Made by a program: the position numbers and the translations under genes | Shown here: one piece after another, positions 21,518-22,728 of the stretch | How positions within the stretch are numbered: the stretch's first letter is position 1 | How the letters are laid out: each line of letters begins with the position of its first letter | Virus record (IMG/VR): IMGVR_UViG_3300043395_000309 | Location: 1-22,728 of that record | Length of the DNA stretch: 22,728 bases | Reading direction: 5' to 3' (one strand) | Origin: a virus | Notes under the pieces: generated by a model | The model's input: the letters and a program-made list of their open reading frames with translations, nothing else | What the model was told of the DNA's origin: nothing | Databases searched by the model: none

Positions 21518-21604
21518 TCAAGGCAGGATCCTGCTGCACACCCATAGCGCTATCCAGCAGGTCACCCAATACTCAACGATCAGGATCAGCACGTCGTCCA
21601 GCAT
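21518..21604 (-). CDS. 28-residue hydrophobic micropeptide (tentative)
   Basis: ATG at 21604-21602 overlaps the stop of the upstream minus-strand gene by one base (TGATG), the same coupling seen throughout the window. Sequence: MLDDVLILIVEYWVTCWIAL followed by WVCSRILP. Nearly all of it could be a membrane helix with an acidic N-terminus and one Arg near the C-terminus. Such peptides occur in phages but are easily produced by chance, and I do not recognise this one. The coupling and hydrophobicity are the only support. Confidence 0.4.
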   Translation of the reverse strand: MLDDVLILIVEYWVTCWIALWVCSRILP

Positions 21605-21774
21605 CAGCGGGCCAGCAGATGATCGAGATACAGCTCGGCCTGCCATAGGTCAGAGCTATAGCGGCAAATGCCACCAACGCAACTGCGGTAGTAAATCTCG
21701 CCCTGCACTGGCATCAGCGTTTCAATAAAGCCGCCATCTCGATCTGTGCGGCTGATCACTTCAGGTCCGAACAT
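21604..21774 (-). CDS. Small protein of unknown function, minus-strand run
   Basis: 56 residues from ATG 21774-21772 (MFGPEVISRTDRDGGFIETL), then MPVQGEIYYRSCVGGICRYS and SDLWQAELYLDHLLAR. Longer starts exist (21801, 21876) but would overlap the upstream gene further and add sequence that does not look coded. Seen: beta-prone centre with a CVGGIC pair of cysteines and a C-terminal helix. It overlaps the upstream gene by 19 bases and is followed by the 28-residue frame in a one-base overlap. Function unknown; part of a run of early-type small genes. Confidence 0.55.
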   Translation of the reverse strand: MFGPEVISRTDRDGGFIETLMPVQGEIYYRSCVGGICRYSSDLWQAELYLDHLLAR

Positions 21775-21965
21775 TGCCGCGCCTCTTGCTGGTGGATCCA
21801 TGTTTTCAGTCTGCCGACATACTCCCGCAGCACTTGCGCCTGCTGCAGGTGAAATGGATCTCTGCTGACAAACCAAAGTTGATTGTGGCGATCAATCGCC
21901 TGAAGTGATACGTGGATCAGCGGGCACCAATCAGCACGAACAGGTGTGGCCCACTCACGCGGCAC
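21756..21965 (-). CDS. Small protein of unknown function, minus-strand run
   Basis: 69 residues if started at GTG 21965-21963, which overlaps the stop of the upstream gene; an ATG at 22004 would overlap it by 50 bases and is less likely. Sequence features: REWATPVRADWCPLIHVSLQ, AIDRHNQLWFVSRDPFHLQQ, then AQVLREYVGRLKTWIHQQEA. The C-terminal half is a clear amphipathic helix with many Gln. The first half looks like a short beta hairpin (HVSLQAIDRHNQLWFVSR). I do not recognise it. Four Trp among 69 residues is notable. Confidence 0.55.
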   Translation of the reverse strand: MPREWATPVRADWCPLIHVSLQAIDRHNQLWFVSRDPFHLQQAQVLREYVGRLKTWIHQQEARQCSDLK

Positions 21966-22281
21966 GTTCGTACATTTCACAGCGGGACGCATAACGCCCG
22001 CCACTACGCTTCGATTCTGGCAACGCCAACCCGCACGCCTGGTGGCGCATCTCCCAGTAGTGACAATCCCAGCACATCATTGGCCCATCGACTGGCCGGA
22101 TGCGATTGCGTGCCGCTTGGTAGATCTGCTGCGCCTTGATCAGTGCCGTCTGCAGGTGCACCGTTCCGGTATCCATCTCTAGCTGATGCTCAGGCTTTGG
22201 GCCGAGCACCACACGAGCGTGCCAGTTGCGATCAGAACGGCTGCACACCAGCAGCAAACGGCCAGCGTGCAGGCTGATCAT
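21955..22281 (-). CDS. Cys-rich putative zinc-binding protein
   Basis: 108 residues, starting in an ATGA overlap with the upstream gene. The N-terminal part (LLLVCSRSDRNWHARVVLGP) is beta-prone, the middle is helical (VHLQTALIKAQQIYQAARNR), and the C-terminal 40 residues hold four cysteines: C70 and C73 in MMCWDCHYWE, C83 in QACGLALPES, and C101 in GRYASRCEMYERAA. The CxxC-x9-C-x17-C spacing suggests one zinc site. A 'C.DC..W......C.L..P......G..A..C..Y' plan is familiar from small cyanophage proteins, but I cannot name a function. DNA or RNA binding is a reasonable guess. Confidence 0.65.
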   Translation of the reverse strand: MISLHAGRLLLVCSRSDRNWHARVVLGPKPEHQLEMDTGTVHLQTALIKAQQIYQAARNRIRPVDGPMMCWDCHYWEMRHQACGLALPESKRSGGRYASRCEMYERAA

Positions 22282-22511
22282 TCATCCTCCCCGTAAGCCG
22301 GCTGATGGAAGATCCGCTCTAGCGTCATGCTGGCCGGCTCCTCAGGCCCATCCGTGACATACGCAGCGACCGGATCCGTGCCATCAGCTGCCACGTATAC
22401 GCATGAGTAGCCGTAAGGCTTCACCACCACCAGACCCGTGCGCTTGCTGCGCGTGAGAATCCGCAACGCAAGGCGTTCAATCAGATTCAGGCCGGGCAGC
22501 TGGTGCATCAT
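22278..22511 (-). CDS. Small protein of unknown function, minus-strand run
   Basis: 77 residues from ATG 22511-22509 (a second ATG follows at once). GGAGGG just before it is the clearest Shine-Dalgarno-like site in this run, though very close to the first ATG; the second ATG is better spaced. Sequence: MMHQLPGLNLIERLALRILT, RSKRTGLVVVKPYGYSCVYV, AADGTDPVAAYVTDGPEEPA, then MTLERIFHQPAYGEDE. A basic helix is followed by a beta stretch and an acidic tail. The start overlaps the DUF3310 stop by four bases. A frame extending further upstream exists but overlaps the DUF3310 gene. Not recognised. Confidence 0.6.
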   Translation of the reverse strand: MMHQLPGLNLIERLALRILTRSKRTGLVVVKPYGYSCVYVAADGTDPVAAYVTDGPEEPASMTLERIFHQPAYGEDE

Positions 22512-22728
22512 CCCTCCAGTTTGGCAATCAGACGGTCGATATACCACCGGCACTTGCGGGCGTCTTCCAAGGCATGGCCTTTGCACCAGATGCGCAGCAG
22601 ATACTTCAACGCTTGGCCCTGCAGGTAAGCAGGCACCATGTGCGGGGCGTCCGCGATGGCGGCTTCGATCACGTCGATGGCCTCCACTGGGCCACGGCGG
22701 TAGTGGTCTGGATTGATTGGATCAGTCA
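22508..22728 (-). CDS. DUF3310 family protein (start codon cut by the window edge)
   Basis: 72 residues are visible after a start codon whose last two bases (TG) are the final bases of the window; the full protein is probably 73 residues. Sequence: TDPINPDHYRRGPVEAIDVI, then MVPAYLQGQALKYLLRIWCK and DARKCRWYIDRLIAKLEG. The NPDHY opening, 'E.ID.I.A', 'YL.G...KYL.R...K' and 'DA.K...Y...L' are the hallmarks of DUF3310, small proteins common in phages and placed in the SaV/nucleotide-kinase-like group by sequence databases; their activity is not well established. It is the first gene visible of the leftward run and feeds into the next gene by a four-base overlap. Confidence 0.85.
   Translation of the reverse strand, partial: TDPINPDHYRRGPVEAIDVIEAAIADAPHMVPAYLQGQALKYLLRIWCKGHALEDARKCRWYIDRLIAKLEG

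Noticed and set aside
22438-22716. 92-residue plus-strand frame at the right edge
   Set aside because: Antisense to the DUF3310 and 77-residue genes, Arg/Cys-rich without motifs.

Overview
The window is most likely part of a tailed-phage (siphovirus) genome, or a prophage of that kind, from a cyanobacterium. It shows a lambda/HK97-style late gene order. Several proteins look typical of phages of marine and freshwater picocyanobacteria (Synechococcus/Cyanobium type): a fibre with a GDLTVNG...VVEDKNVILG block, a DUF7936-like 102-residue protein, a very basic 45-residue protein ending in LRGQGR, and a jelly-roll protein near the head-tail junction. The DNA is GC-rich and I did not see the cyanobacterial HIP1 octamer. 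No integrase, repressor, excisionase, tRNA or host gene is visible, so temperate versus virulent cannot be decided here.

Layout, plus strand. At 1-2094 lie the end of the small terminase subunit and the large terminase subunit. At 2098-7174 are a connector protein (beta domain plus gpW-like end), the portal, a fused prohead protease and major capsid protein, and three small head or connector proteins. At 7171-9921 are a fibre-like jelly-roll protein, a tail terminator, the major tail tube and the tail assembly chaperones. The chaperones are joined by a textbook -1 frameshift site (AAAAAAC at 9592-9598). At 9925-17514 are the tape measure, a gpL-like protein, an unknown 71-residue protein, a gpJ-like tail-tip protein, two tandem gpM-like paralogues and the tail fibre. 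At 17666-20609 are a DUF7936-like protein, a small basic protein, two small membrane proteins (holin candidates), a two-domain endolysin, a homing-endonuclease-like protein and a dCTP deaminase-like enzyme. A rho-independent terminator at 20636-20666 closes this run.

The last 2 kb has mixed orientation. There is a minus-strand 70-residue gene whose 3' end lies inside the terminator, then a plus-strand pair (61-residue acidic protein and HNH endonuclease). Converging on them is a minus-strand run of small overlapping genes that starts with a DUF3310 protein exactly at the right edge. The minus-strand run looks like early or middle phage genes; the plus-strand block is the late operon. Genes in both blocks are packed with 1-4 base overlaps (TGATG or ATGA), which suggests translational coupling.

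The exceptions to tight packing are informative. They are a 42-base gap with a hairpin before the tail tube gene, a 151-base gap after the fibre holding four perfect 11-base repeats between inverted arms, and a 103-base divergent gap with nested inverted repeats. Lower-GC stretches inside the tail-tip protein and at the fibre tip suggest exchange of host-recognition segments. I see no wholly unknown multi-gene system. The strongest leads are the capsid polyprotein with a possible internal start, the repeat array, the nested dyads and the uncharacterised minus-strand gene run.
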